A stretch of 64,000 bases of DNA from assembly GCA_033239525.1 (NCBI GenBank), contig BSYO01000011.1:11993078-12057077 (forward strand), written 5' to 3'. The notes under the pieces are model-generated. The model did no database searches, was not told where the DNA came from, and saw nothing but the letters and a program-made list of their open reading frames with translations. Every line of letters begins with the position of its first letter. The first letter of the stretch is position 1. This document shows, piece after piece, positions 1 to 9,791 of the stretch. The DNA comes from Nepenthes gracilis. Taxonomy: Eukaryota; Streptophyta; Magnoliopsida; Caryophyllales; Nepenthaceae. The position numbers and the translations under genes are program-made.

Positions 1-126
1 CAGGGCCCACTGGAAGGAACCAATGCAATGGATGTACCCCGTTTACCACCTCCTCCAGATAACTCAAATTCTTGGCATTTTCTTTTATGTTCAGATTGCC
101 AGTGTTGCACTTGGCAAGTTTGTGAG
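1..126 (-). CDS. UBP18/19: UBP18/19-like exon 2 (second half of MYND finger), runs off the window
   Basis: The acceptor is a pyrimidine-rich tract ending CAAG on the minus strand; the exon starts at 126. It encodes SQTCQVQHWQSEHKRKC, the canonical C-terminal half of a MYND finger, followed by a Gly-rich linker. The phase (one base finishing the Cys codon left by exon 1) matches exactly, which is the main support for the 4.8-kb intron. The exon has not ended at base 1. Confidence 0.83.
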
Positions 127-3100
127 CTTGAAAGAATAAAAAGAAATAAAGTATAAAACAAGAAAACAGAAAAATTTAAAGAAAAATGCAACAGTCACTA
201 TAGAAAATTTACACTTAATTAATTAGCCCTAAATCTAAATCAGGCGATGCATCAAAATTTAAAGGATCCATGCAGCAAAATTTAAAGGAGCCAAAGAGTG
301 AATTTTGCAATGTATCCAGTTTCCTTAGAAAAACCTGGAATTAACAGTTGTCTAATCCTCATACACTGGCCCAGAAACAAAAATGTAAAAACCACTAGTA
401 TTGAGCCAGGTCTTACCTAACATCAGCTAATGCTCCTATGCCACTTTCATCATGGGAACATGCTTTTAAAACAAATATCCATTCAATAAACTGCAATGCC
501 AGCTCCTACAAACATCTTTGTCCAGTGCAAAAACTATCTTGTCACTTTCCAACTGCAGGTTTCTAAAGGTTTTTTGGTTGTCTCTACTAATCTTTGTCCT
601 TATAACTCACATATTATATTCTTCATTCATTAGTTGCTTCTTTTTCGGTATAGAGAAAAGTATAAGGTGTACAAATGTTCAGATCTTGGGACAAGCAAAT
701 CATTTTTCGGTTTTTCGATCAGTAAGCAAGATATTTAATAAAAACTAGACAACAAAGAGACAACAACAATAATAAGAAAGCATCCAACTAAGTGGAATAG
801 ACTATATGAATCTATTTTATTTTATTATTATACTCATTTTGGTCCAACATCCTCTAAGAATACAAGTAATTTAAATAATTTTTTTTACATCACACAAGGT
901 TTCCTAGGTCCACCTCTTCTTTTTTTCCTCCAACTATAGCTAACATCTCCTCACAAGTGATTCCTTTGGCCGATGTTTTACATTTTCAAACCACCATAAA
1001 CATCATTCCCCTATCTTATCTACAATAGATGCAAGTTTAAAGCATTAACAGCTGTCATCAATTCTTATATTATCTTTTAACATGACTATATTAATCCATC
1101 TTAACAATATCATCTCTACAATGCTTAGTTTTTGCCCATGCTGCTGTTTGATTGTCCAACATTCCGATCAATAAAGTATAGTGAGTCCAATAGTCATCTT
1201 ATAAAATTTTCATTCGAGTTTTGATGTTATATTTTGATCATAAAACAAAATCTATATAATTCCAATTTTAACCAACCTACATTAATCCTATGTGCCACAT
1301 TATCATTAATATCTTTGATTTTCTTGAAATATGGATCCAAGGTAAAGATATCTATTTTTTATTAATATTTTGATCATTAATTTTAATTTATTATTTATTC
1401 TGTCTAGAATTATTGAAATTACACTTTATATATTCAGTTTTACTTTTACTTATCTTAAACCCTTTTAATTCAAGAACCTTAGTCGAACGCGCTAATTTCA
1501 TTTCTATGTTCTCAACTTTCATCTATTAAAATAATATGTTCAGCAAATAACATACAATAACAAATCATTTATATCAAAATCGGGTATCATTAATGAAAGT
1601 CAATTTCCTTATGCTTCTCTCTTACACTAATTGTCCCTTCTTTTTCTTCTAGTGATATGCCAACTACTCTTAATTGTTTAGAGCCCTAACACCTCATGTC
1701 ATTCTCTGGGTCCAAACTTTACATTACCATCATTACATCTTCCTATAAGCCAACTGTCTCTTATTTTTCCTTTAACTTTCCACAATTGGAAGATCTTTTG
1801 ATTCAAAATCAAATGCTATCACATCATATGCTGTGTTAACGTCTTCAGAGACCCACACCATATGTACTCACCTTTTAAAATTCTTCAACATCCTAACCAT
1901 CTACAGATCCCTAAATCATATTCCAAGTCTTCCACCCATCTTCATAAACTAATTCCTCAAATTTGAAATTAACTCCATCCATTTCAGATTCATCCTTGTC
2001 ACAATCATAAACACAAATTTCTCAACCACTATCTACTGTACCACAGGAAGCAAAATATCAGCTATGAAGTACCACCTTTGGGATGAACCAGCATTCGAAG
2101 GAGCTGCCACCGTTGTAATAAACTCAGAAAAGCCACTAATTTGGAAGTATGATCCAATCTTATTTTGAGTAATGCATTGTAACACAAGCATCCTATGGTT
2201 GAAACGTCACAAGCAAATTCACAAAAGCCAAAAGCATATCTGGCCACCTGGCAGCCTCCTTGCCTTACCTCCTTATTATTGACCCATTTCTTGGTGCAAA
2301 GCTTACAAAATACATAAATGGCAAAACAAAATGCAAGGTAAATTTCATACCGTTATGCAAAATCTGACTTAGGATTCAGTTCCATATCCTCAAAATCAAA
2401 TTATGATTTGATGAAAATAAGTGTTTCAAATCATGAGGCACGCAACCAACACTATGAACGTTAAAATTCCAAAATGGCTGTCTTGCATTTTCAAGGCACG
2501 CAAGGACTCTCCATCAACAAAAGCAATTACAAATACACCACATGATAGCATACAGAATTTATCTCAAATAGAATCCTTTGTTACTATAGTGCTGCCAGAG
2601 ATTCCAGGCACCAATGATGCAAAGACAAAAGCACATAAATATGAGTACAAAATGATAAAAATAAAATAAACAACAAGAATTGAAAAATTAAGACACAACA
2701 CAATGTAGGCCATTAGGGCAATACCCCATAATTATTAATGGCTGTGAGAATTATCAAGTCATTTAATTTTTATAGGTTAATAAAGGTGTACTAAAGGAAA
2801 AGAATTGTACAAACAAACAGGCTCCTTTACTTGGTCAAAGGAGGACCTCAAGATCCAGTAACGGAGCCCAAAGGCTAGGGCATATTCCAAGCTGGCAAAT
2901 CAAATGCTATCACATCATATGCTGTGTTAACGTCTTCAGAGACCCACACCATATGTACTCACCTTTTAAAATTCTTCAACATCCTAACCATCTACAGATC
3001 CCTAAATCATATTCCAAGTCTTCCACCCATCTTCATAAACTAATTCCTCAAATTTGAAATTAACTCCATCCATTTCAGATTCATCCTTGTCACAATCATA

Positions 3101-5200
3101 AACACAAATTTCTCAACCACTATCTACTGTACCACAGGAAGCAAAATATCAGCTATGAAGTACCACCTTTGGGATGAACCAGCATTCGAAGGAGCTGCCA
3201 CCGTTGTAATAAACTCAGAAAAGCCACTAATTTGGAAGTATGATCCAATCTTATTTTGAGTAATGCATTGTAACACAAGCATCCTATGGTTGAAACGTCA
3301 CAAGCAAATTCACAAAAGCCAAAAGCATATCTGGCCACCTGGCAGCCTCCTTGCCTTACCTCCTTATTATTGACCCATTTCTTGGTGCAAAGCTTACAAA
3401 ATACATAAATGGCAAAACAAAATGCAAGGTAAATTTCATACCGTTATGCAAAATCTGACTTAGGATTCAGTTCCATATCCTCAAAATCAAATTATGATTT
3501 GATGAAAATAAGTGTTTCAAATCATGAGGCACGCAACCAACACTATGAACGTTAAAATTCCAAAATGGCTGTCTTGCATTTTCAAGGCACGCAAGGACTC
3601 TCCATCAACAAAAGCAATTACAAATACACCACATGATAGCATACAGAATTTATCTCAAATAGAATCCTTTGTTACTATAGTGCTGCCAGAGATTCCAGGC
3701 ACCAATGATGCAAAGACAAAAGCACATAAATATGAGTACAAAATGATAAAAATAAAATAAACAACAAGAATTGAAAAATTAAGACACAACACAATGTAGG
3801 CCATTAGGGGCAATACCCCATAATTATTAATGGCTGTGAGAATTATCAAGTCATTTAATTTTTTATAGGTTAATAAAGGGTGTACTAAAGGAAAAGAATT
3901 GTACAAACAAACAGGCTCCTTTACTTGGTCAAAGGAGGACCTCAAGATCCAGTAACGGAGCCCAAAGGCTAGGGCATATTCCAAGCTGGCAAATCAAATA
4001 CTATTCCATAAACAAAGAAAAAAATGAATGAAACCTCCACCAAGGTCTACAGCTCTTGACCCGAAGCAGCATCAATCTAAATAAAAGCAGCTCAGCCCAG
4101 CAGACCATCTCAACTCGCAAGGTTGAGTATGGATCACCCACAAAAAATGACAGGAACTCAGCCTATGACAGCTCCTCCAATTGGTTCCCGAAAAGCATCT
4201 TCAGCAAGTTTGTTCAGCAAAAGAGCTTCAAGCATAAGTTTGGCCAAATTCGTTACATAAAAAACCCCAAAACTCGGCCCCCCAATAAAAAAAAAAAAAA
4301 CTCTATCAGTCTTCACTGCAGGTGCCAAGGAATTTTTGCTTGTTTCAGTTGTCAGGTCATAAAAATTTAACTCGTTTTTCCTGGGGCATTATTCAAGGTA
4401 GGCCATCTCTGGTTTTATCCAATAAGATAACTATGAATGGCACGGAAGATTTATCAACTTGTAACAGACCCATCGTCAATGTATGACTAAAAGCAGAAAA
4501 ATCGAGTAATGGTACATTCAAGAAGCCAGAAGATTCACTGTGGCAGAAGTCTTTGACGAGCTTTACACAGAATTGACTTGTTGATAACGGGGAGACCAAC
4601 AAGTAACAGCTCATTACAAGTTGAGCGCATCGTAACATCACCGTGATTAATAAGTTGAGTGGGCTTCTGAAATTACTAACATCAATCAGCGACCATTAAC
4701 CCACATGCCACGACTTCACCTCCTTTCTCCTTTGTCGTTAATTTTATCGCTATCCAGTCGCAATGGCGAATATCAGTACAACCCAATAAGCACGACATAC
4801 AGAATCAAATAAAAAACCATATAGAGGCATCAAAGAAGGGGTTCTAAACTCAAAATAATAGGAAATACTAGTAGTCAATAAAGATGACGGAAGAAACTTA
4901 CCAATACCTAACCGCCTTACAACGGGAACACTTCTTGGATCCAGATTTTCCGCAGACGGCGCATCGTTCGTCTTCGACGGAGTGAGGAAGTCCGGGCATG
5001 GGGGAGTCTTTGGGGGAGAGAGACGACGTTGTGGTGGTCGAAGAAGCGGAGTCGGAGGAATCGAAACTGGCGTCGACAACGAAGTACTTCGACGCCGTGT
5101 TCTTGAGCAAGTGCAGCAATCCTAGGGATACGACAAACGCAGTGAATAAAAACTGCAAGAACCAATTGAGATCCAGAGAGAAAGCAGAGACATGCAGCAT
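1..5200 (-). CDS. UBP18/19: UBP18/UBP19-type ubiquitin carboxyl-terminal hydrolase, N-terminal exons only (partial gene)
   Basis: Plant deubiquitinase of the MYND-finger group; the peptidase domain lies beyond the left edge. Exon 1 (5200 to 4902) gives a short N-terminus, a hydrophobic segment at about residues 13-32 (likely membrane anchor), a Ser/Thr-rich linker and the first half of a MYND zinc finger. Exon 2 (126 down to 1) gives the second half. Cys80, Cys83, Cys91, Cys94, Cys100, Cys104, His113 and Cys117 complete a C6HC MYND set. The intron runs from GTAAGT (starting at 4901) to an AG at 128-127, and the junction completes Cys100 in phase. The ATG at 5200 is preceded directly by an in-frame TAG. 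Family assignment rests on the MYND finger behind an N-terminal membrane anchor, as I remember Arabidopsis UBP18/19; the exact orthologue is uncertain. Confidence 0.85.
757..1610 (-). mobile_element. degraded RTE-clade LINE, 3' part of reverse transcriptase and tail
   Basis: Lies inside the UBP intron, in the gene's own orientation. The minus strand carries a decayed FADD-type catalytic box (LFAEHIILIDES), then a KGFKISKSKTEY-like segment, then LGSI, GWLK, LYECWTIKKQH-like and LLRW motifs in the order typical of RTE elements. Stops and frame changes are frequent. The 3' end is an ACTTAGTTGGATG block followed by TTG/TTATTG-type repeats, as in plant RTE tails. 5' truncated; the upstream limit is approximate. 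Confidence 0.7.
1806..2896. repeat. 1.09-kb tandem duplication, copy 1
   Basis: Copy 1 of a head-to-tail duplication within UBP intron 1, offset 1,091 bp. Open frames inside it are identical in both copies and look like chance ORFs. The junction lies in the short shared string AAATCAAAT, which recurs at 1806, 2897 and 3991 (microhomology). Confidence 0.93.
2897..3990. repeat. 1.09-kb tandem duplication, copy 2
   Basis: Same sequence as copy 1. The only differences I find are three one-base expansions of short homopolymers near the end: GGG to GGGG near 3807, a five-T run to six near 3860, and GG to GGG near 3879. No substitutions were noticed by eye. This is the pattern of either a very recent duplication or a false duplication from noisy long reads. 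Confidence 0.93.
3997..4900. other. remainder of UBP intron 1, nothing recognised
   Basis: Unique AT-rich sequence between the duplication and exon 1. It holds a plus-strand open frame at 4056-4370 and a minus-strand one at 4393-4641 without recognisable motifs. An A-run lies near 4287-4299. I see no extra exon here. Confidence 0.5.
4902..5200 (-). CDS. UBP18/19: UBP18/19-like exon 1 (start codon, membrane anchor, first half of MYND finger)
   Basis: 299 nt, 99 codons plus two bases. Starts ATG at 5200 and ends TG|GTAAGT. The hydrophobic stretch LNWFLQFLFTAFVV is followed by NTASKYF, then a serine/threonine run and the cysteine pairs CAVC and CSRC. Reading straight through the splice site gives Trp and then an in-frame stop, so the donor at 4901 is required to keep the frame open. 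Confidence 0.85.
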
Positions 5201-5520
5201 CTAATACTTCCCCTCTCGATCGGTTCTCGTTTCTGTCAGCTTTGTATCATCGATGGTTCCTATAACTCCATCAAAAGTGCAGCAATGGAAAGTGAATCCG
5301 ATTTCTCACTCTGAACCAATTCAATCACTATCTTACTATCGAGAGAACTCTGCCCTAAAGCTCCTTTTTTCTCTCACCACTCGACCTTTTCCGATTCTTG
5401 ATTAATCGTTTTGATCTTATTACGCTTCCATCTTTGCCTCCCTCACACTGTCTCTGTCTCTCTCTAACCTTTTTGTCGGAGGTTGTGCTGCTGGGTTTTC
5501 CATCGGGACCCTTTGCCAAA
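5201..5520 (-). promoter_or_regulatory. 5' UTR and proximal promoter of the UBP18/19-like gene
   Basis: Directly upstream of the ATG at 5200 on the minus strand. On the plus strand it is CT-rich (TCTCTGTCTCTCTCT near 5450-5466), so the gene strand carries a GA tract, common in plant core promoters and 5' leaders. No clear TATA box. The sequence turns strongly AT-rich beyond about 5520, a plausible distal limit. Confidence 0.45.
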
Positions 5521-5633
5521 TAACTATAATTTAATAATTAGTTATAATTATTATTTTTAATTTTATAAAATAATTAAATTATCATTATTTCTAATCTAAA
5601 ATTTAAAAAAAATTATTTATTTCTTAAAAAATT

Positions 5634-5712
5634 AAAATCGCCCTTATTACACAAAGGGACCCACAATCGCCTCTCCTACTTGACATAGACGGACAGATAA
5701 TTTATTTTTTTA
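5634..5712 (+). repeat. diverged ~85-bp tandem repeat, unit 1
   Basis: Contains GGGACCCACAATCGCC, CTCCTACTTGAC and an AATTTATTTT end, matching units at about 6546 and 6630. Separated from the other two by the TIR element at 5716-6523. Confidence 0.55.
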
Positions 5713-5715
5713 ATG

Positions 5716-6523
5716 ATATATTTGGTTATTGAAATGAAATAAGATGAGAATAGAATAATTATTCACAATGAATAAAATAGAATGAGAATAAAGTTAAAAA
5801 TTTTTATTTTTATATTTGATTATTGAAATAGAATAAGTTAAAAATTAATATTCAAATATTTGATTTGTAGAATAATATGAGAAATATGGTAAAAATTTAT
5901 AATAATGACTTTTTTATTCTTATTTAATAAAAAATATATATATATATATATATATATTGTGTGTGTGTATATATATATAACAAATTTATTGAGAAATTTC
6001 TTATCTTCTACAAATATATAATGTAAAGCGATTGAAGTATTGGAGAAGAGTCAAACTCTCGAATGTTTTGATGAAGAACAGTAGAAAAGATGCAGAGAAG
6101 ACAGATAGATTCGAAGGGTTGATAAAGGACAAAGTAGAGTTTTGAGTGAAAAAGAGAATGGCGGAAGTAAAGGGAGAGAATGCGGCGATGGAGAACGGTA
6201 GAAGCAGCAAGGAGTAGGGTTTCTATTTACAGATCAAGATCGAGGGAAAAAGCGTTAAGAGAGAATGAGGCAAAACAGAAGGAAATGATGTGAATAATGG
6301 CATTTTCAGAATATAAAAAAATTGATGCGGGAATAGTTATTCCAACTATTCTGGAATAACTAATATTAATGAGAAAGCGGTAATAGTTATTCCCTAATAT
6401 TCGAGAATAACTATTCATTCGATAATATTTATTTCACGTTAAAATACAACCAAATAGTAGGATAAATATTCCTATAAAAATAAAATAAAAATAAAAATTT
6501 TATTTTCACTAATCAAATGTATT
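5716..6523. mobile_element. TIR element of about 0.8 kb (MITE-like)
   Basis: The left end ATATATTTGGTTATTGAAAT is an imperfect inverted match to the right end (6501-6523, ending AATCAAATGTATT). A second copy of the terminal motif lies inside near 5813 and an inverted one near 6445, so the termini are partly nested. The interior is AT-rich with GGAATAACTATTCC-like palindromes (6330-6420), common in plant Tourist/PIF-Harbinger or hAT-derived elements. It holds no transposase. Exact ends and target duplication could not be fixed. Confidence 0.5.
5935..5980. repeat. compound (TA)n(TG)n(TA)n microsatellite
   Basis: An alternating TA tract passes into TGTGTGTGTG and back to TA inside the TIR element. 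Confidence 0.9.
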
Positions 6524-6545
6524 GTAAGAGATGAAACTACTCTCG

Positions 6546-6705
6546 TTACCTCCCAAATGGGCCCACAACTGTCTCTCCTACTTGACCTAGGCAAGTAGAG
6601 AATTTATTTTCTTTTAAGTGATGAAACTACTCTCATTATCCCAAAGGGGTCCGCCGCCGCCTCACCTACTTGGCCAGGTGGGTAGAGAATTTGTTTGGTG
6701 GGTTG
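6546..6705 (+). repeat. diverged ~85-bp tandem repeat, units 2 and 3
   Basis: Two adjacent units share CTACTCTC, a GGGYCC box, CTCCTACTTG/CACCTACTTG, an A/GGTAGAGAATTT segment and a TTTT-rich end. Unit 3 is more GC-rich (GTCCGCCGCCGCC). Unit 1 lies across the TIR element at 5634. Confidence 0.6.
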
Positions 6706-7659
6706 TCTAATTTAATGAGTTAATACAGTTACACACTAAGAAATTATATCAAATTTTAAAATTACTATGTCCATGCAAGTCTTGTTTAAGCAAATTAATA
6801 TTTTTAACATTACTACTCTTCTCGAACAAAATCCCTAAGAATATAGATAAGAGTGTTTCTCATATTTAGTTTATAATAGAAATATATATATATATATTAA
6901 ATATTTTAATTTTATCTTTTTATTTTTTTGTCAATTAAATAATGAAATAGTTTTTATTAAAAATATTTTTTTCTATTATGTTTATGCAAGTTTCCAAACA
7001 TAGAAATATATATACATATATTTGTTTATTTATAATTTATTTTTTAATTTTAATTTTTCTTTTTTTTTCCCCATAAATTTCTCCAAACCAAATAAAGCAC
7101 CAAGCATTACTTTATTAACCATGAAAATTGCGATGGAATTGTAAGTACAAAAAGTGTATAAATACATAAAAGGGTATGACACTATTTGAATTGGACATAT
7201 GGTGTCTAAAATATGGATAGTTTGAATTGGATCTAATCAATCAAAAAATTTTGAATGTAATCATTATATATATATATATATATATAGAACAATAGTAGAG
7301 CAAATCTTTTTATTCTGTATATATAAAAGGTTATTTTTTTTATTGCGCTGATAAAATTTTAGTTCGATATATCAATTTAAATTTTGAGATGTCAGCGTTG
7401 TCAGGTATATTAAGAAATGCTTGAACACAATTCTTTTATCTCTACATGACCTTAACTTTTTCCACACTCCTAGGTGTTGCATTGCGACATTTTTAGTCGA
7501 CCATATATTGTTATTGTATATTTGTCTTTCATATTAGAAGGTACTATCTCTAACACGGATTCGAGTTGTTATAAAAACTATCGAATTTATATTTTTATTG
7601 TCGATCTGCCATTTTGATCATGAGGCACAAGCTTTGCTGTGAACTCAATCGAATGTAGA
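6706..7659. other. AT-rich intergenic DNA; no gene seen
   Basis: Contains (TA)n at about 7265-7287 and a stretch (6990-7200) that resembles 29690-29880. ORFs are short and unconvincing. Confidence 0.5.
6990..7200 (+). repeat. dispersed repeat, copy 1 (pairs with 29690-29880)
   Basis: Shared order of landmarks: TGCAAG..TCCAAACATA, an AT/T-rich tract, CATAAAT.TC, AATAAAGCA, ACTTTAT.A.CCATGAAAA, GTGTATAAA.ATA and TATGACA. Same orientation as the second copy; unclassified. Confidence 0.55.
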
Positions 7660-7664
7660 AGATG

Positions 7665-8164
7665 TGTTACCGGTTTGATTAACGGGGATACTTCGATAGT
7701 ACGGAAGAGTACTCGGACCACCCAAACACCGGTGCGATTACGGGATTATGTTCGGGAATAGCCGATTCTGTTAGATGGTCAAGTCTCATTGTGCAAAAGC
7801 TGCCCACGCGGCCCTTTGTTCGATTATTCGCCAACAAACTTGCCGTGCTCTTTCTCGCTTTTTCTCGCTTAATTTCCGTTTGCATCATTTTTGTTTTGCT
7901 GATTTGGCTGGTTCTGCAAGCTCGTGTTGGTTGTAATTGCTGAATTGAAGGTTATATACTGTTTACACAGTAACAGAGGAATATAGACAAATTATCTCAC
8001 TTCTCATTCCTTCTCTTCTCTTCTCTAAGTCTCTCCCTTCTCCCTTGATTTCGTCTGCTTATCTCCCCTCTCTTCCCCTCTGTCAGACCTCACTCCCGTT
8101 CGATTTCCCCACATCAGAGTCGAATTTGACTCAATCGGCTAACGATCTCTCTGCGATCGTATCA
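7665..8164 (+). repeat. element A 5' LTR
   Basis: 500 bp, TG...CA. It matches the 3' LTR along its length. Most differences fall at about 7777-7900, where the 5' copy often has TCG or a loss where the 3' copy has TCTG/CTGG. Confidence 0.95.
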
Positions 8165-8168
8165 TATT

Positions 8169-8186
8169 TGGTGCTCTCATTGAGAC
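8169..8186 (+). promoter_or_regulatory. element A primer-binding site
   Basis: TGGTGCTCTCATTGAGA begins four bases after the LTR, the expected position for a tRNA-primed minus-strand start. I could not assign the tRNA; it is not the initiator-Met type. Confidence 0.6.
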
Positions 8187-8188
8187 CA

Positions 8189-8743
8189 ATGGCAGAGGGC
8201 ATGACTACCAGGTACAAGGCTCTTGAGGACGCCATCGCCAGCGTCGCCCAGGAAGTCAAGGAGCACTCGGAGCGATTCAACCTCCAACTGACAACGAACG
8301 AACAGATTCAGCAAAAGCTCCATGACTTTCAGCAATCCTTCAGTGATATTCAGCAATCCCTAACTCGTCTCGAGCGCCATTCAATTCCTTCCTCCAATCC
8401 ACCATTATTACCAACCCCTACTTCGACTCCTCATCCTTCCTCGAGTTCCTTCATGCCTACCTCCCAATTTGTTAACCTTCCTCAACTGTCACTTCCACCG
8501 CCAGAAGCCCTGCACACGCCATCGGTTCGATTGCCCAAATTAGAAGTTCCATTCTTCGCCGGTGATAATGTGGTGGGATGGCTATTCCAGATGGAGCGTT
8601 TCTTCCTGTATCACTACACTCCGGTGAAATTAACCATTCGTACGCGTTTTACATGGCCGGACTCCGCCTCCAATGGTTCCACTAGATGCACGCCACCCGG
8701 CAGCTTTCATCCTGGGAGGTATTCTCTCGAGATCTTGAATTAA
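8189..8743 (+). pseudogene. element A gag, N-terminal part (frame broken)
   Basis: ATG at 8189 (MAEGMTTRYKALEDAI) starts a 185-codon gag frame with a coiled-coil-like head (about residues 10-70), a Pro/Ser-rich linker and the conserved RLPKLEVPFFAGD segment before the capsid region. At about 8640 the homologous reading moves to another frame (AFYMAGLRLQWFH), which meets TAG at 8683-8685, so gag is interrupted twice. The first 48 codons of the longer open frame from 8045 are LTR sequence and were excluded. Confidence 0.8.
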
Positions 8744-9789
8744 GATTTGGCCCTTCTTCGTATATAAATCATGAGGCCACCTTGTATAAGCTTCGTCAAG
8801 TCACTACGGTGTCGGCATACATGACTGAGTTTGAAGCCATCTCCACACGCACAACTGGGCTGTCTGCTAACAACCTCCTGAACTGTTTTATCTCTGGGTT
8901 AAGGGATGATATCAAGCGCGAGTTACTGCTGTTGAAACCCCAGGCGTTGTCAGAGGCCATTGGAATAGCCAAATTGGTGGAAGAGAAACTTGATAGCAAC
9001 CGTTCGCTACATTTACGTACTCCAGCTACCAAACCGCAACTCAGTACGCCCCATTCCCTCCCAAAGCTGTTACCACCAGCTAATACTGCCAACAGATTAA
9101 CCATCAAAAGACTTACACCAACAGAAATGGCAGCTAGAAGGGAAAAGGGCCTATGCTTCAACTGTGATGAAAGATTCACACCGGGCCACAGGTGTAAACC
9201 TCCCCAATTTCTATGTATGATGGTGGAGGACGGCAGCTCAAATGGACTGCCAACAGCTTCAGCAGAGAATTTGATAGCAGAAGAGGTCGATCCCACAGAT
9301 TCAGGCGTAGAAGCTGAACCACTATGGCCAATCTCTGATCATGCGCCCACTATTTCATTGCATGCACTAGAGGGCCACTTTGTTCCCTCTACTCTGCGAC
9401 TGCAAGGCTCCATCAGAGGCCACCCTGTCATTATCTTGGTAGACAGCGGCTCCACGCACAACTTTCTTCAAACACGCCTGGCTAGACATGTGGGAGTCCC
9501 AATAGAGCCGTCCCAACACCTCAACGTCACAGTGGGGAACGGTGCTTCTCTTCACTGTGAAGGATTGTGCACCAATGTCGACACTACCGTGGGAGAATCC
9601 AAATTCAATGTGGATCTCTACTTACTTCCTATATATGGAGCTGACATTGTATTTGGAGTTCAATGGTTAGCATCCATCGCCCGATCCTTTGTGATTATAA
9701 GGCACTGGATGCAATTCCAACATGAAGGAGACTCCATCACACTACATGGACTGCCGAGAGCAACCATGGCCACCATGACTCTTTACTAA
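8686..9789 (+). pseudogene. element A gag C-terminus, zinc knuckle and aspartic protease
   Basis: Continues gag after the break with the capsid segment SSWEVFSRDLELRFGPS. A zinc knuckle follows at 9153-9194, spelled C-x2-C-x7-H-x-C (CFNCDERFTPGHRC), the spacing chromoviruses often use instead of CX2CX4HX4C. The retropepsin domain carries the catalytic VDSGSTHNF at about 9439. A TAA at 9787-9789 closes the frame and pol resumes in another frame three bases on. Roles: particle shell, RNA binding and polyprotein cleavage. Confidence 0.85.
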
Positions 9790-9791
9790 TC

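Noticed and set aside
2062..3760. Paired identical ORFs (61 aa minus and 82 aa plus) in both copies of the 1.09-kb duplication
   Set aside because: Identity comes from the duplication itself. There are no domains, both strands overlap, and the region lies in the UBP intron.
4898..5200. A stand-alone 100-residue protein ending Arg-Tyr-Trp and stop
   Set aside because: The final Trp and stop come from reading through a consensus GTAAGT donor; the real reading continues in the exon at 126-1.
8045..8188. Extended N-terminus of the element A gag frame
   Set aside because: These 48 codons are LTR sequence; the gag start after the primer site is the ATG at 8189.
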